The notes: generated by a model not told the origin, from the letters alone. Counted from the stretch's first letter, positions 45,512 through 55,159 are shown. The stretch is 64,000 nt of DNA from Nitrospirota bacterium (GCA_015233895.1 JADFXG010000003.1:124001-188000); one strand, 5' to 3'. A program made the numbers and translations.

Positions 45512-45541
45512 TTGACTAAATATCCAGCATTATGATATAAA
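45512..45541 (+). promoter_or_regulatory. Promoter of the dsbC-like gene
   Basis: TTGACT and TATAAA are 18 bp apart. The -10 ends six bases before the ATG at 45548, so transcription should start at or next to the start codon, giving an essentially leaderless mRNA. Confidence 0.6.
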
Positions 45542-45547
45542 AAGGTG

Positions 45548-46339
45548 ATGAAAAAATTGGTGCTTATGGGTATGCTTCTGATGGCTGTGATGTTTTATTA
45601 CACGGCAACAACTGAGGGAATGAGCGGATGTGACACAAACTGTGTGGCGTGTCACACGTTGACCGAAGAGGAGGCCACAGACATACTAAAGCAGCTTGGA
45701 CCTGCCATAACTGTAACGAAGGTGCAGGGAGCTCCGTCAAAGGGATTGTGGGAGGTAACCATTAAAGCTGCGGATAAAGAGGGACACCAAAAAGACGGTG
45801 TTGTGTATATTGACTACTCAAAAGGAAACGTTATATTAGGAAACATTCTTAAGTTAAAGACCAGAGAGAACATGACCGAAAAGCGTATGGGTGAAATAAA
45901 GAAGTTTGATTATAAATCCATACCGTTAAAAAATGCCATCCTGCTTGGGAATAAAAAGGCCAAATACAAGATAATCGTGTTTACTGACCCTGACTGTCCA
46001 TTTTGCCAGAAATTGCATGGGGAGTTAAAACAGGTTGTTGCTGAAAGGGATGATATCGCATTTTACATCCTGATGTTTCCACTTACGGAAATTCATCCTG
46101 GCTCATACAAAAAGGCTGTCTCTATAATGTGCACTAAGTCACTAAAACTCCTTGACGATGCAGCGGAAAAGAAGGAGATACCTGAGGAAAATTGCAGCAC
46201 AAAGGCCGTGGATGATAACATAAAACTTGCTAACAAACTTGGTATAACTGGCACCCCCACAGTCATCTTACCCAACGGCAGACAGTATCGCGGCAATATG
46301 AAAACGGAGGAGCTGATAAACGCAATTGAAAACAAGTAA
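45548..46339 (+). CDS. DsbC-like thioredoxin-fold protein with a CxxCH motif
   Basis: This is a periplasmic disulfide isomerase-type protein. The signal sequence is followed by CDTNCVACH, containing a c-type heme attachment motif CVACH. A DsbC/G-like N-terminal dimer region leads to a thioredoxin domain with active site DPDCPFCQ and the cis-Pro loop GITGTPTVILPNG. About 263 residues from the ATG at 45548 (a GTG directly precedes it). A DsbC with a heme-type motif is unusual; the motif is near the mature N-terminus, and whether it binds heme is open. It could serve cytochrome maturation; a ccsA-type gene is about 10 kb away. Confidence 0.85.
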   Translation: MKKLVLMGMLLMAVMFYYTATTEGMSGCDTNCVACHTLTEEEATDILKQLGPAITVTKVQGAPSKGLWEVTIKAADKEGHQKDGVVYIDYSKGNVILGNILKLKTRENMTEKRMGEIKKFDYKSIPLKNAILLGNKKAKYKIIVFTDPDCPFCQKLHGELKQVVAERDDIAFYILMFPLTEIHPGSYKKAVSIMCTKSLKLLDDAAEKKEIPEENCSTKAVDDNIKLANKLGITGTPTVILPNGRQYRGNMKTEELINAIENK

Positions 46340-46459
46340 GTTGTAATAGTTCTTTTTGCTGTATATATGTACTACAATCATATTTTTCAAGCTCTAACCA
46401 GATCCATCACATAGTCTGTTTGTTCTTTAATCAGTCTTGTTGCAAACAGACGTCTATCA

Positions 46460-47686
46460 CTATTTATCCGCAAGCTCTATATCGGGCAGTATTGAAGGAC
46501 ACTCTTTTTTTATGCTAAATAGCCTGTATATCAATAACCACAAACCAGTCTCTTGCAATGGTGATAAGGCAGAACCTTTGCCGATGATATATCTGTTACC
46601 TCTCCAGTTGATAGTGTTGCTGAAAATCGGTACAAACCAAATAATCCCTATTATAATATCCTTAACTGGTGATAACAAATACAGAAGCGGATTCATCCCG
46701 GCTTGAAGTCTGGTTCCGATGTGAATGTCATGAGCAATTTTAAGCAAACTAACTGCTACTGCAAACAAGATGGAGGCAGGTGATAATGGCATAATAAACA
46801 TCAGAATGAAAGCCATAAATACGGCATTACTAAACAGTTCGGAGAAGTACTTTGCGCCGCCAATTTGCCATCTTAGCTTTCCCCACCTTGTATGCCGGTT
46901 AATAAAACGCTTTAAACTCCAGTATTCATTAACATTATTAATAAGATGACTTGAAAGAATGATCTTTTTTCCAAGTGCATGAATTCTTTGGCCGATTATG
47001 TAGTCCTCTGCAAGAAAGTCCTTAACTGAGGTTAAGCCACCAATGGACTCAAGGTCATCCTTGCGGATGAGTATAGATTTTCCAATGACGCATGGCATGT
47101 CGAGATATTTATCTAAAATACAGACACTTCCAACAACAAATGAATTCAGGTGAAGATTTTCCATGACAGCCCCAAACGACCGACCGCCTACTCCCCTTAT
47201 CAAATTGGTTACGAGTCCGACAGATGGATCGTCCATATGTCGGGAAATATCCGCCAAATAGTCTTTTTCAACCCGGATATTGCTGTCACTGATAAGTATA
47301 AGGTCGTATTTGGCTTTTCTATATGCTGGTATCAGATTATTCACCTTGGGATTCAATCCTGCGTCACAATGTTCTACGATAATAGAGATATCCTTAAAAC
47401 AGTATTTATCCTTGACTTTCCTTACCACTTTATAGGCAGGGTCATTCTGATCATGCAGAGTAAAGATGATTTCATAAACAGGATAATCCTGATTACAAAA
47501 GCTTTCGAGATTATCAAATAATCCATCCTCAAGGCCTTTAAGTGGTTTAATGATTGAAATAGCGGGAAATGTATCAGGAATCAGTTCGATATCTGGTTTA
47601 GTGAAAGACGTATAAGATCTTACAGCCATCACCTCAAGCAGATACAGGGCAATAACAACCACTATCAATACCATAAAAACCGACAT
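46460..47686 (-). CDS. Ceramide-glucosyltransferase-like GT21 enzyme
   Basis: The 408-residue membrane glycosyltransferase has an N-terminal anchor, then PAISIIKPLKGLEDGLFDNL, LILISDSNIRVEKDYLADI (the D2 aspartate), DFLAEDYIIGQRI (D3) and the family's R-x-x-R-W-like signature NRHTRWGKLRW. C-terminal hydrophobic segments follow. This is the ceramide glucosyltransferase/HpnI family, which puts a sugar on sphingolipids, hopanoids or related lipids at the cytoplasmic face. It is followed on the same strand by nothing and preceded 11 bp upstream by a PHP phosphatase gene. Confidence 0.9.
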   Translation of the reverse strand: MSVFMVLIVVVIALYLLEVMAVRSYTSFTKPDIELIPDTFPAISIIKPLKGLEDGLFDNLESFCNQDYPVYEIIFTLHDQNDPAYKVVRKVKDKYCFKDISIIVEHCDAGLNPKVNNLIPAYRKAKYDLILISDSNIRVEKDYLADISRHMDDPSVGLVTNLIRGVGGRSFGAVMENLHLNSFVVGSVCILDKYLDMPCVIGKSILIRKDDLESIGGLTSVKDFLAEDYIIGQRIHALGKKIILSSHLINNVNEYWSLKRFINRHTRWGKLRWQIGGAKYFSELFSNAVFMAFILMFIMPLSPASILFAVAVSLLKIAHDIHIGTRLQAGMNPLLYLLSPVKDIIIGIIWFVPIFSNTINWRGNRYIIGKGSALSPLQETGLWLLIYRLFSIKKECPSILPDIELADK

Positions 47687-47697
47687 ATGTTTACCTC

Positions 47698-48390
47698 CTA
47701 ATTTCTGAAAAGTGTTACGGCTACACCCTTGTTATGCCTGATACATTGTTTTATGGAATCTATATTGTTAGCGCAGTTTAGAAGAGTTTTCCACGAAAAA
47801 AGATGTTTCGGTTTATGGAAGTCGCTGTTTGCAATATATGGATACTTTTTCAGGCTTATAACATTGAATATATCATCTCTGTTGCCAATCTCCCATGCGT
47901 CAATATAACGGGCATATTTTCCTCTGTTATTCCAGAGAAAAAGTGTGTCCTTATCGATTTTTCTTGTCATATAATGTGGATGGCAGGCTACTATCAGGGC
48001 ATTTTGCAATTTCGCCTTCAGGAATATCTCTTCATAACTTAGACATGCCGGTATAAACTCATGGATATCGATAATCAGAATGTGTGCAGAATTGCTGGCA
48101 GAAAAATGATTTTTCGTTATTTCAATACCTGGAATAACGAGCATACCGTATCTGTCATAAGCCCTTTGGGCCTCCTCCCGTATGTGGTAGATATACTGGG
48201 TGAAGTTATCGGCCGTTATAGTATATTTAAATCGATGTGCCAGTTTTCCCAGCGGATTATCCCTGTTAACCACGTGATCGGTAATTGCTATTACATCAAA
48301 GCCGGCTTGTCCAAAAATATCTATTGTTTTTCTAAGCTCGACCGAGCCATCGGAATAAGTGGTGTGAATATGGAAGTCACACAGCAACAT
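47698..48390 (-). CDS. PHP-domain phosphoesterase
   Basis: The 230-residue protein starts with CDFHIHTTYSDGSVELRKTI and has FDVIAITDHV, the metal-binding His/Asp cluster of the PHP superfamily. VIPGIEITKN and ANSDFHKP carry further metal ligands. Such proteins hydrolyse phosphate esters in three-metal active sites; substrates range from histidinol phosphate to nucleotides. It lies between a GT21 transferase gene (11 bp) and a GH1 glycosidase gene (118 bp), all on the minus strand. Confidence 0.9.
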   Translation of the reverse strand: MLLCDFHIHTTYSDGSVELRKTIDIFGQAGFDVIAITDHVVNRDNPLGKLAHRFKYTITADNFTQYIYHIREEAQRAYDRYGMLVIPGIEITKNHFSASNSAHILIIDIHEFIPACLSYEEIFLKAKLQNALIVACHPHYMTRKIDKDTLFLWNNRGKYARYIDAWEIGNRDDIFNVISLKKYPYIANSDFHKPKHLFSWKTLLNCANNIDSIKQCIRHNKGVAVTLFRN

Positions 48391-48508
48391 GTCAATATGT
48401 ATAACAGCTAATCATTTATAACTATTATAGCGATTAAATATTACAGCATAATGAAATTATCATTACAATATGGTTAAAGATTTAGCAGTAAAAAATTTTA
48501 TCGAAAGG

Positions 48509-49756
48509 TTAGAATTTTCTATTTTTTATGATATAAGAATAATATGTGGCTGCACTTGTAGGCTTACGTTCGAGGGTCTCGAAATTGACGTTATAGAGCC
48601 CGAAGCGGGCATCAAGGCCATTGAGCCACTCGTAATTGTCAATCAGTGACCAGTAGAAATAACCTCTTATATCCAATCCGTGCTTTTTTTTGCAGTGTTC
48701 CATTGAGTCAATATGTTCTTTTATAAATCGGATTTTTTTGTGGCTATCCCTTGTAGCTATTCCATTTTCGGTTATTATAAGAGGAACATTTAACGTCGAG
48801 GCGAACTTCAGCATCTTTTCAAGTCCGCGCGGATATATCTCCCAACCCATGTCGGTAAGTCCATGGCCATCGATGTCCAAATGTCTCATCTCAACTCCCA
48901 TCTTTTTCAGTGGATTAAACCTCATATGTATCCTTGTGTAGTAGTTCACGCCAAAGAAGTCGAGTTTTCCTTTTATGGGAACTGGAAATCTCATTTCCTC
49001 CTTTAATGGGAATTTAACTATCAACAATCCGGTGCGAAAGGCATCGAGCAGGGATTGATTATAGAAACTTCTTGCAAACCTAGCAAGCAGTTTATCCAGG
49101 GGATTCCATTTACTCCACGGAGCAAGCGCAGCCATATTATGGGCCACACTCACCTCCGCATCCGGGTATGCGGCATGTATGATCTCATATGCCCCTGCAT
49201 GAGCCTTGAGAATATTCACAAGGGCCTTGATTCCTAACGGTACATTATTCATTGCCGGAGGAATACACCCTTCAAAATAGCCTGCAAGGATAAGGACATA
49301 GGGTTCGTTAAAGGTTATCCAGTATTTTACGTTTTTTACTGCAGCAACTATTCTTTTTACATAGGCAAGGAATATATCCACAGATTCATCCTCGTGCCAT
49401 GGGTATTTCTTTATAAACCAAAGGGGATGTGTAAAATGATGCAGGGTAAGCATAGGTTCGATGCGGTATTTTATGAGAATATCTATGATTTCCACATAAT
49501 GTTCGATTGCCAGGTCATCCCATGTGTGTTCATGCGGTTGTATCCGGCTCCATTCAAGCGAGAAGCGGTACGCGTTTACCCCAAGGTCGTGAAGGAGACT
49601 GAGGTCTTTTCTGTACAGTTCATAATGGTTTGTTATTTTAGGCTTTTCACTAAGTATAGTGTCCCATGATGACCAGTCAGCGTGAGGAGAACCCTCAAGC
49701 TGAAAGGCAGACGTTGCAACCCCCCATAAAAAAGTTTCACGTGAACATTCTTTCAT
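48509..49756 (-). CDS. Glycoside hydrolase family 1 beta-glycosidase
   Basis: The 415-residue enzyme starts with FLWGVATSAFQLEGS, the GH1 N-terminal signature. The acid/base Glu lies in WITFNEPYVL, and the nucleophile Glu in LIITENGIATRDSH. YFYWSLIDNYEWLNGLDARF marks the aglycone end. The length matches cytoplasmic beta-glucosidases and there is no signal peptide. With the GT21 and PHP genes beside it, it may process or recycle a glycolipid or its sugar; GH1 enzymes can also transglycosylate. Inference only. Confidence 0.93.
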   Translation of the reverse strand: MKECSRETFLWGVATSAFQLEGSPHADWSSWDTILSEKPKITNHYELYRKDLSLLHDLGVNAYRFSLEWSRIQPHEHTWDDLAIEHYVEIIDILIKYRIEPMLTLHHFTHPLWFIKKYPWHEDESVDIFLAYVKRIVAAVKNVKYWITFNEPYVLILAGYFEGCIPPAMNNVPLGIKALVNILKAHAGAYEIIHAAYPDAEVSVAHNMAALAPWSKWNPLDKLLARFARSFYNQSLLDAFRTGLLIVKFPLKEEMRFPVPIKGKLDFFGVNYYTRIHMRFNPLKKMGVEMRHLDIDGHGLTDMGWEIYPRGLEKMLKFASTLNVPLIITENGIATRDSHKKIRFIKEHIDSMEHCKKKHGLDIRGYFYWSLIDNYEWLNGLDARFGLYNVNFETLERKPTSAATYYSYIIKNRKF

Positions 49757-49959
49757 ATTATCCGTGCAGGTGCTAATACGTTCTCCACATTAGTTGTCTT
49801 TTTTTTATCCATGCTTTTTATTATAACTTAATCGTTGCCATATTCTAAAAAGTCTGTGCATGTTTGCCTCAAAACTTGATTTATTTCCAAAAAGTAAGCT
49901 AATATTTGGATATTACTGATAGAGTCGGTTTGCGCTATTTATGCAGTTAAAGGAGTGAT

Positions 49960-51564
49960 GTGCATTTTCTTAAGACAAAATATCCGGCAATAATTCTGAT
50001 AGTAGCACTTGCCTACGGCTTCTATCTGCGCTCTTACCATATAGACTATCCAAGTGTTGGTTATCACAACATGAAAGAAAACCAGCATCTGAGCGAAACC
50101 CTCAATTTCTACAAGACCGGTATATCTATTCACAGACAAGTGTATTTCCAGGAGGCTGACAGAGACATTCCATATTATGAGGAGTATCCGCAACTGCCAT
50201 TTATTCCTGCTATTGGCGATGTTTTATGGAAAATCTTCGGCGTCTCATATTGGCTTATGCGTATTCAGATGATAGCCTACTCTTTGGGCACAATTGTTAT
50301 TTCCTGCATTTTTGTAAAAAGGCTGACTGATGACACCAACCTGTCTTTGCTTACAGCCGTCTATATGGCAATTATGCCGTTAAACGTGTTCTTTGGGCGC
50401 AATATACAACCGGAGTCGCCTTGTCTGTTTTTTGTAATGCTGTTTTATCTGTTGTTTTTCGAATGGGTCGAAAAACCCTCCTTTAAATATTCGTTTCTTT
50501 CGGCACTGTCCTTATCTATAGCCGCAATGGCTAAGATGTCTTTCCTTGTTCCGGCCATTGCCGTAATTGGTTTTATTCCGCTTAGGGAAACTATTAAAAA
50601 AGTACGGGCGGCTAAAATGAAATCCGTCTATGGTTTTTTGATTTTTGCAACTGTACCCTTTTATGTATGGTTAACTAAAATCACAAATATAAACGAAACT
50701 CTGACAGAGGGTTCAATTCATAAAATAAAAATTTTTGAACCTTTTACCCTTAACTTTTGGAAAATCAACTCGGCCACTTTAATGAGTTTTTTTGTTGATA
50801 ACTATACCATATTTAATGGAATTCTAATGTTTGGCGGACTTCTGCTTTTACCGCTTGCTTACAAAAAAGCACGGGGATTTTTCTCGTTCTATCTTATCTC
50901 ATTAGTGTGTTATATATCTGTTTTTAATTTCTATTTTAAAGAGCACAGTTACTACCAGATGCCGTATGTGTTTCTTGCGGCCTTTCTTATGGCATACTGC
51001 GTTAACTATGTATTTTCTCATATTTTTAAAAATCTGCAAACACACTACATAACAGCTCTGTCATTAATCGTGCCTCTTTTGAGTCTCACAGCCGTAAATG
51101 CCTCACTTACCAGACAGTATGACAAGCAGTTTTTTGGAATAGACGTGGCTGGCCAGTACATCAAAACACACACCGCCGAAAAGGACAGATTTCTGCTTAC
51201 CGTAACTGCCCAAAAACTCGGAGTCTGCTACTTTGCCGAAAGGTTTTGTCTTGGCACTCCAGATAAACCAGAGGCAGTAGAGGCATACGAAAAGAAATTT
51301 AATTCAAAATATATTTTTGTCCATGTTAGTTCCTTCTCTGAATTTATGAAGCTAAAATCCTGGCTATACATTGAGAAAAACTATAGAATAGTTCAGGGCG
51401 GCTTTACTCCATATCAAGGACAAATGGTTCTTAACTATCTTATCCTTGAAAAAGGCGGAGTGTTTTCGATGGATGACTTAAAGAAGTCTCAGCCTTTTTT
51501 TGCCAAATCATACGAGCTTAAGAATGAGGCAATTCCATTTTACACCGTTACATTGGTAAAGTAG
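49960..51564 (+). CDS. ArnT/PMT-like membrane glycosyltransferase
   Basis: The 534-residue protein has a signal anchor and about ten hydrophobic segments. The acidic loop after the first segment (GYHNMKENQHLSETLNF) and the arrangement are those of GT39/GT83 mannosyl- or aminoarabinosyl-transferases (ArnT, PMT). These move a sugar from a polyprenyl phosphate to lipid A or proteins on the periplasmic side. The GTG start at 49960 follows AAAGGAG closely. It is divergent from the GH1 gene with 203 bp between, which holds an AT-rich likely promoter region. A PP-loop gene follows 13 bp after. Confidence 0.85.
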   Translation: MHFLKTKYPAIILIVALAYGFYLRSYHIDYPSVGYHNMKENQHLSETLNFYKTGISIHRQVYFQEADRDIPYYEEYPQLPFIPAIGDVLWKIFGVSYWLMRIQMIAYSLGTIVISCIFVKRLTDDTNLSLLTAVYMAIMPLNVFFGRNIQPESPCLFFVMLFYLLFFEWVEKPSFKYSFLSALSLSIAAMAKMSFLVPAIAVIGFIPLRETIKKVRAAKMKSVYGFLIFATVPFYVWLTKITNINETLTEGSIHKIKIFEPFTLNFWKINSATLMSFFVDNYTIFNGILMFGGLLLLPLAYKKARGFFSFYLISLVCYISVFNFYFKEHSYYQMPYVFLAAFLMAYCVNYVFSHIFKNLQTHYITALSLIVPLLSLTAVNASLTRQYDKQFFGIDVAGQYIKTHTAEKDRFLLTVTAQKLGVCYFAERFCLGTPDKPEAVEAYEKKFNSKYIFVHVSSFSEFMKLKSWLYIEKNYRIVQGGFTPYQGQMVLNYLILEKGGVFSMDDLKKSQPFFAKSYELKNEAIPFYTVTLVK

Positions 51565-51577
51565 CAACTGTAAAAAA

Positions 51578-52588
51578 ATGGCAAAAGCTGTAGCATTATT
51601 ATCAGGCGGCCTTGACAGCACACTGGCCGTGCTTGTGTTACTAAGGCAAAACATAGAAATAACCGCCGTAACGTTTCAGACCTGGTTTGGCTGCGATGCC
51701 TCAAGTGTGTCCTCATGTGGACGGCCTACGTATGATTTAGCCGCAAAGTTTGGGTTTGACGTTGAAACAATCACGCTTGGTGAAAGTTTTATAGATATAG
51801 TGAAAAACCCCCACCACGGCCACGGAAAGAACATGAACCCGTGTATAGACTGCCGGATTCTGATGCTTAAAGAGGCACTCACATTGATGCACTCAATTGG
51901 CGCTGATTTTCTTGTAACCGGCGAGGTGCTGGGACAGAGGCCGATGAGCCAGAGGCGGGAGTGCTTTCCCCTTATTGACCGGGATGCCGGTGTTGAGGGA
52001 TACGTGCTCAGGCCTCTTTGTGCCAAACTTCTAAAACCAACCATCGCTGAGGAAAAGGGGCTTGTTGACAGGGCACAGCTATATGCAATGAGCGGCAGAA
52101 CCCGAAAGCCTCAGATGGCATTAGCTGAAGAGCTTGGGCTTACGGAGTATCCTGCCCCTGCCGGCGGCTGCCTTCTGACCGATCCCATCTATTCACAAAG
52201 GCTTAAGGAACTCCTCCATTACGACCCGGATGCCTCCGTTAGAGACATATCCCTGCTTCAAATTGGCAGGCATTTTCGCCTCAATCCAACATGTAAGGCT
52301 GTTGTAGGCAGAAATGAAGCAGAAAACGAAAAAATCGAGCTATTACTCAATAATGATTCTGTCCTTTTTGCTGTAACAGAGGTCGGTTCTCCAACCACTT
52401 TGCTGATTAATAAAGATACCGCTGTAACAGCAGAATTAATCAGGCTTACTGCTGCAATAACCGCCAGATATTCTGATGCTAAGAGAGAAAAAGAAGTTGA
52501 GGTAGTCTATTGGGGAAAAACAAGCGGAAAAATAACCGTCAATCCAACTAACCCCGATGTTGCGGAAAGTTTCAGAATAAAAGAATAA
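51578..52588 (+). CDS. PP-loop thiouridylase-like protein
   Basis: The 336-residue protein has the PP-loop ATP-binding motif LLSGGLDSTLAV. CIDCRILMLKEAL contains a possible catalytic cysteine pair, and PAGGCLLTDPIYSQRL another cysteine. These are seen in MnmA/ThiI-like tRNA thiolation enzymes. The last 110 residues resemble the NFACT-R-like domain fused to this family in anaerobes. It probably activates a tRNA uridine for sulfur insertion, but the exact target is unclear. It is 13 bp after the ArnT-like gene and convergent with the AEC transporter (8 bp gap). Confidence 0.82.
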   Translation: MAKAVALLSGGLDSTLAVLVLLRQNIEITAVTFQTWFGCDASSVSSCGRPTYDLAAKFGFDVETITLGESFIDIVKNPHHGHGKNMNPCIDCRILMLKEALTLMHSIGADFLVTGEVLGQRPMSQRRECFPLIDRDAGVEGYVLRPLCAKLLKPTIAEEKGLVDRAQLYAMSGRTRKPQMALAEELGLTEYPAPAGGCLLTDPIYSQRLKELLHYDPDASVRDISLLQIGRHFRLNPTCKAVVGRNEAENEKIELLLNNDSVLFAVTEVGSPTTLLINKDTAVTAELIRLTAAITARYSDAKREKEVEVVYWGKTSGKITVNPTNPDVAESFRIKE

Positions 52589-52596
52589 TTCTGATT

Positions 52597-53544
52597 TTAA
52601 TTCAGGAGTCTTTCAATAACCGGCAGAGTAAACAAAGAGCAGGCAGTGGTGGAGACAATCATAAAAGCAGAGAGAGTAACGTCAAGGTTAAATCTTGCAG
52701 CAATAAGGAGAGATAGAACCATGGTTGGCATGGCGCCCTCAATGGCACAGGCATTCAGTGCAACGCCAACGAGTCCGAGTTTTTTTGCTACAAAATATGC
52801 CAAAAGCGGAGAGATAATAACTTTGATGCCACCTGAGATTGCGGCACAATAAACATGGCTGACTTTTGGAACGGTTATGGCAAGCCCGAGACTGAAAATC
52901 ATAAGCGGTACAACAAGTGAACCTAACAGGGAAAAAGCTTTAAACACGGGTTCTGGCAGCGTAATACCAGCGCTTTGGATAATCCCGCCAAGTATGACTC
53001 CATGGATTGGCGGGAGCATGAGAACACTTTTCAAAGATGAATACAGCATTTGTTTTTTACTGGCAGAGTTTTTTACGGACAGCCCGCCATACCTTGCCGC
53101 TACCTGAGTGCCGATTAGCCATAGAATTGGGGTGGCAGTCATAAGGTCGTAGTAGAGGACATACTTTTGAGCACTCTGTCCGTAGAGTTCGGTTATTACA
53201 GGAAGTCCAAGGTAGGTGGTGTTGCCAAATGCGGCACATATAATAAGGGCTCCAACCTCCGGCATAGAGAGGTTTTTAAATTTACCGATTATTTTAAAAA
53301 CAAAATGGGCGAGTGCCATAAGCGCAAATATAGTAAGCGCTGCCGTTATAGGAACCAGAAGAGCCTCAATATCAAGTTTGGTTTCAGCGAAAATCTTTAC
53401 ACACAAAGCCGGCAAAAAAACATTTAAGACAGTCGCATTTATTGAGTTTCGTGCCGTATCGGCATCAACTCCGCCGGGTTTAAGACGCCGAAAGGCAACA
53501 CCTGCCAGCACTATCAGGGTAAAAGATAAAAGTGTAGAATACAT
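52597..53544 (-). CDS. AEC-family transporter
   Basis: The 315-residue protein has ten hydrophobic segments in two repeats of five, with the family segments FGNTTYLGLPVITELYG and ALNACAIEGAMPTMVLSLL. Auxin-efflux-carrier relatives in bacteria export or import organic acids such as malate or malonate. No enzyme neighbour reveals its substrate. Its 3' end is 8 bp from the convergent thiouridylase gene. Confidence 0.9.
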   Translation of the reverse strand: MYSTLLSFTLIVLAGVAFRRLKPGGVDADTARNSINATVLNVFLPALCVKIFAETKLDIEALLVPITAALTIFALMALAHFVFKIIGKFKNLSMPEVGALIICAAFGNTTYLGLPVITELYGQSAQKYVLYYDLMTATPILWLIGTQVAARYGGLSVKNSASKKQMLYSSLKSVLMLPPIHGVILGGIIQSAGITLPEPVFKAFSLLGSLVVPLMIFSLGLAITVPKVSHVYCAAISGGIKVIISPLLAYFVAKKLGLVGVALNACAIEGAMPTMVLSLLIAARFNLDVTLSAFMIVSTTACSLFTLPVIERLLN

Positions 53545-53570
53545 AAAGGCTACGGTATTATAACAAAATG

Positions 53571-53882
53571 TCAGTTATCGTATCCACAATTAAACCGATT
53601 ATCAGCTACTAATACCAGGTTGCGCTCAAAGATATAACTAAATGTCATAGTAAAAAGAGCTCCACTCAAAGCGACGTGACAAGCACGCTCCTGTAACAGG
53701 TCGTAAGACAGACGTGAGGGTAGAGCTGGTTTGATATAATTTTTCATTCTGAGCGGTTCTCTGCCGAGATAAAACAGCACCTGTTTTACCGGCTTTCCGT
53801 ACGTCTTGTTAATATAAATCCGGTACCTGAGCATTCTATATGGCATGTTGCTGTTATTTGTGGCCTGAAATTCTATATGCAA
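53571..53882 (-). pseudogene. Remnant of Rpn-family PD-(D/E)xK nuclease/transposase-like gene
   Basis: The 103-residue frame starts MHIEFQATNNSNMPYRMLRY and continues KPVKQVLFYLGREPLRM. This matches the middle of Rpn/YhgA-like proteins (usually 250-300 residues), where HIEFQ supplies the ExQ catalytic residues. The N-terminal third is absent: the hemA stop codon is only 8 bp upstream. The C-terminal half is also replaced by unrelated sequence. It is best read as a decayed fragment of a mobile recombination-promoting nuclease that landed behind hemA. Confidence 0.7.
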
Positions 53883-53890
53883 TTAGTATA

Positions 53891-55159
53891 TTATTTCATA
53901 TCTCCATTAATACCGTACAGCCGTCTTACGGCAGCAATAAGAATGTCCCTGTCCTCGTCATCACTTTTAAGGGCAACCGTCGGGGGATGAATTAGTTTGT
54001 TGACAATGGCTGAGGCCATAAGTTCTATAGATTTTTTTTCTTTTTCTCCAAGGCCATCCAGTTTGTTAAAGAGTTTTGTAAGTTCCTCATCGCGAATATC
54101 TCCTGCCGTTTTTCTCAATGCCACGATAGTTGGCACAGCATCAAGAGACTGCATCCACTTAAAAAACACTTCAACCTCCTCTTTTACTATCTCTTCAGCC
54201 TTAAGAGCCTCCTTCTGTCTTTCGTGAAGGTTTGAATCTACTACCCCCTGCAGATCATCTATATCGTAAAGATACACGTTGTCTATGTCGTTGACGGCAG
54301 GGTCTATGTTGCGCGGCACTGAGATATCTATGATAAAGACGGAACGCTTTTTTCTGTCTTTCATTATTTTTTCCATATCAGACTTATTTAAAACATACGA
54401 TGGCGCTCCGGTAGAACATATTACTATATCGGCTTTGGCCATTTCATGTTTAAACTGTGAAAACTCAATCGCCCTGCCGGAAAACTCCTCGGCAAGCGCA
54501 CACCCTCTTTCAAAAGTCCGGTTGGCCACTATGACCTCTTTGACGCCAAAGCCTGTCAGATGTTTTGCCGCTAATTCTGCCATCTCACCAGCCCCAAGAA
54601 GCATAGAGACTTTATCCGACAACTCTCCAAAAATCTTCTTAGCCAGCTCCACCGCAGCATATCCTATTGAGACAGCGTTTTCCGCTACCTTTGTCTCTGT
54701 GCGCACGCGTTTGGCTACAGAGATGGCTTTTTTCATTAGTTTATTTAGAATGATTCCTGATGAGGAATTTTTTAGCGCAAGATCAAATGCACTCTTAAGC
54801 TGGCCCAGTATCTGCGGCTCTCCTAAAACCATAGAGTCCAGACTGGATGCTACGCGAAATATATGCCGCACTCCGTCATAGTCTCCCCGCATGTAAAGAG
54901 CCGCCTCAAGCTTTTCCCTTTCAATGTTGCGGAGGGCTGAAAAGTAGTCCTTAACGCCTGTTGATATTTTATCTGAGCCAGCACCACTGAGGTATATCTC
55001 AACGCGGTTACAAGTTGATAGTATCACGGCTTCATTTACGCCGGTTATACTTTTGAGGGTACTTAACCCCGCAGGGATTTCATCGGCAGCAAAGGCGATT
55101 TTTTCCCTTACATCAACATCTGCTGTTTTATGGTTAAGACCGACTACCAGAATGCTCAT
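53891..55159 (-). CDS. hemA: Glutamyl-tRNA reductase
   Basis: First step of C5-pathway tetrapyrrole synthesis: reduces glutamyl-tRNA to glutamate-1-semialdehyde. The catalytic Cys is in ILSTCNRVEIYLSG. Other landmarks are MSILVVGLNHKTADVDVREK, GEPQILGQLKSAFDLA and MLLGAGEMAELAAKHLTGFG (NADPH site). The C-terminal dimerisation helices end in KLIHPPTVALK. The length of 422 residues is normal. It overlaps the ccsA-type gene by 4 bp, an order common in many bacteria (hemX/ccsA next to hemA). Confidence 0.97.
   Translation of the reverse strand: MSILVVGLNHKTADVDVREKIAFAADEIPAGLSTLKSITGVNEAVILSTCNRVEIYLSGAGSDKISTGVKDYFSALRNIEREKLEAALYMRGDYDGVRHIFRVASSLDSMVLGEPQILGQLKSAFDLALKNSSSGIILNKLMKKAISVAKRVRTETKVAENAVSIGYAAVELAKKIFGELSDKVSMLLGAGEMAELAAKHLTGFGVKEVIVANRTFERGCALAEEFSGRAIEFSQFKHEMAKADIVICSTGAPSYVLNKSDMEKIMKDRKKRSVFIIDISVPRNIDPAVNDIDNVYLYDIDDLQGVVDSNLHERQKEALKAEEIVKEEVEVFFKWMQSLDAVPTIVALRKTAGDIRDEELTKLFNKLDGLGEKEKKSIELMASAIVNKLIHPPTVALKSDDEDRDILIAAVRRLYGINGDMK

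Noticed and set aside
46415-46450. Inverted repeat TCTGTTTG/CAAACAGA as a terminator
   Set aside because: The loop is 20 bases and there is no T-tract on either strand; it may be chance.
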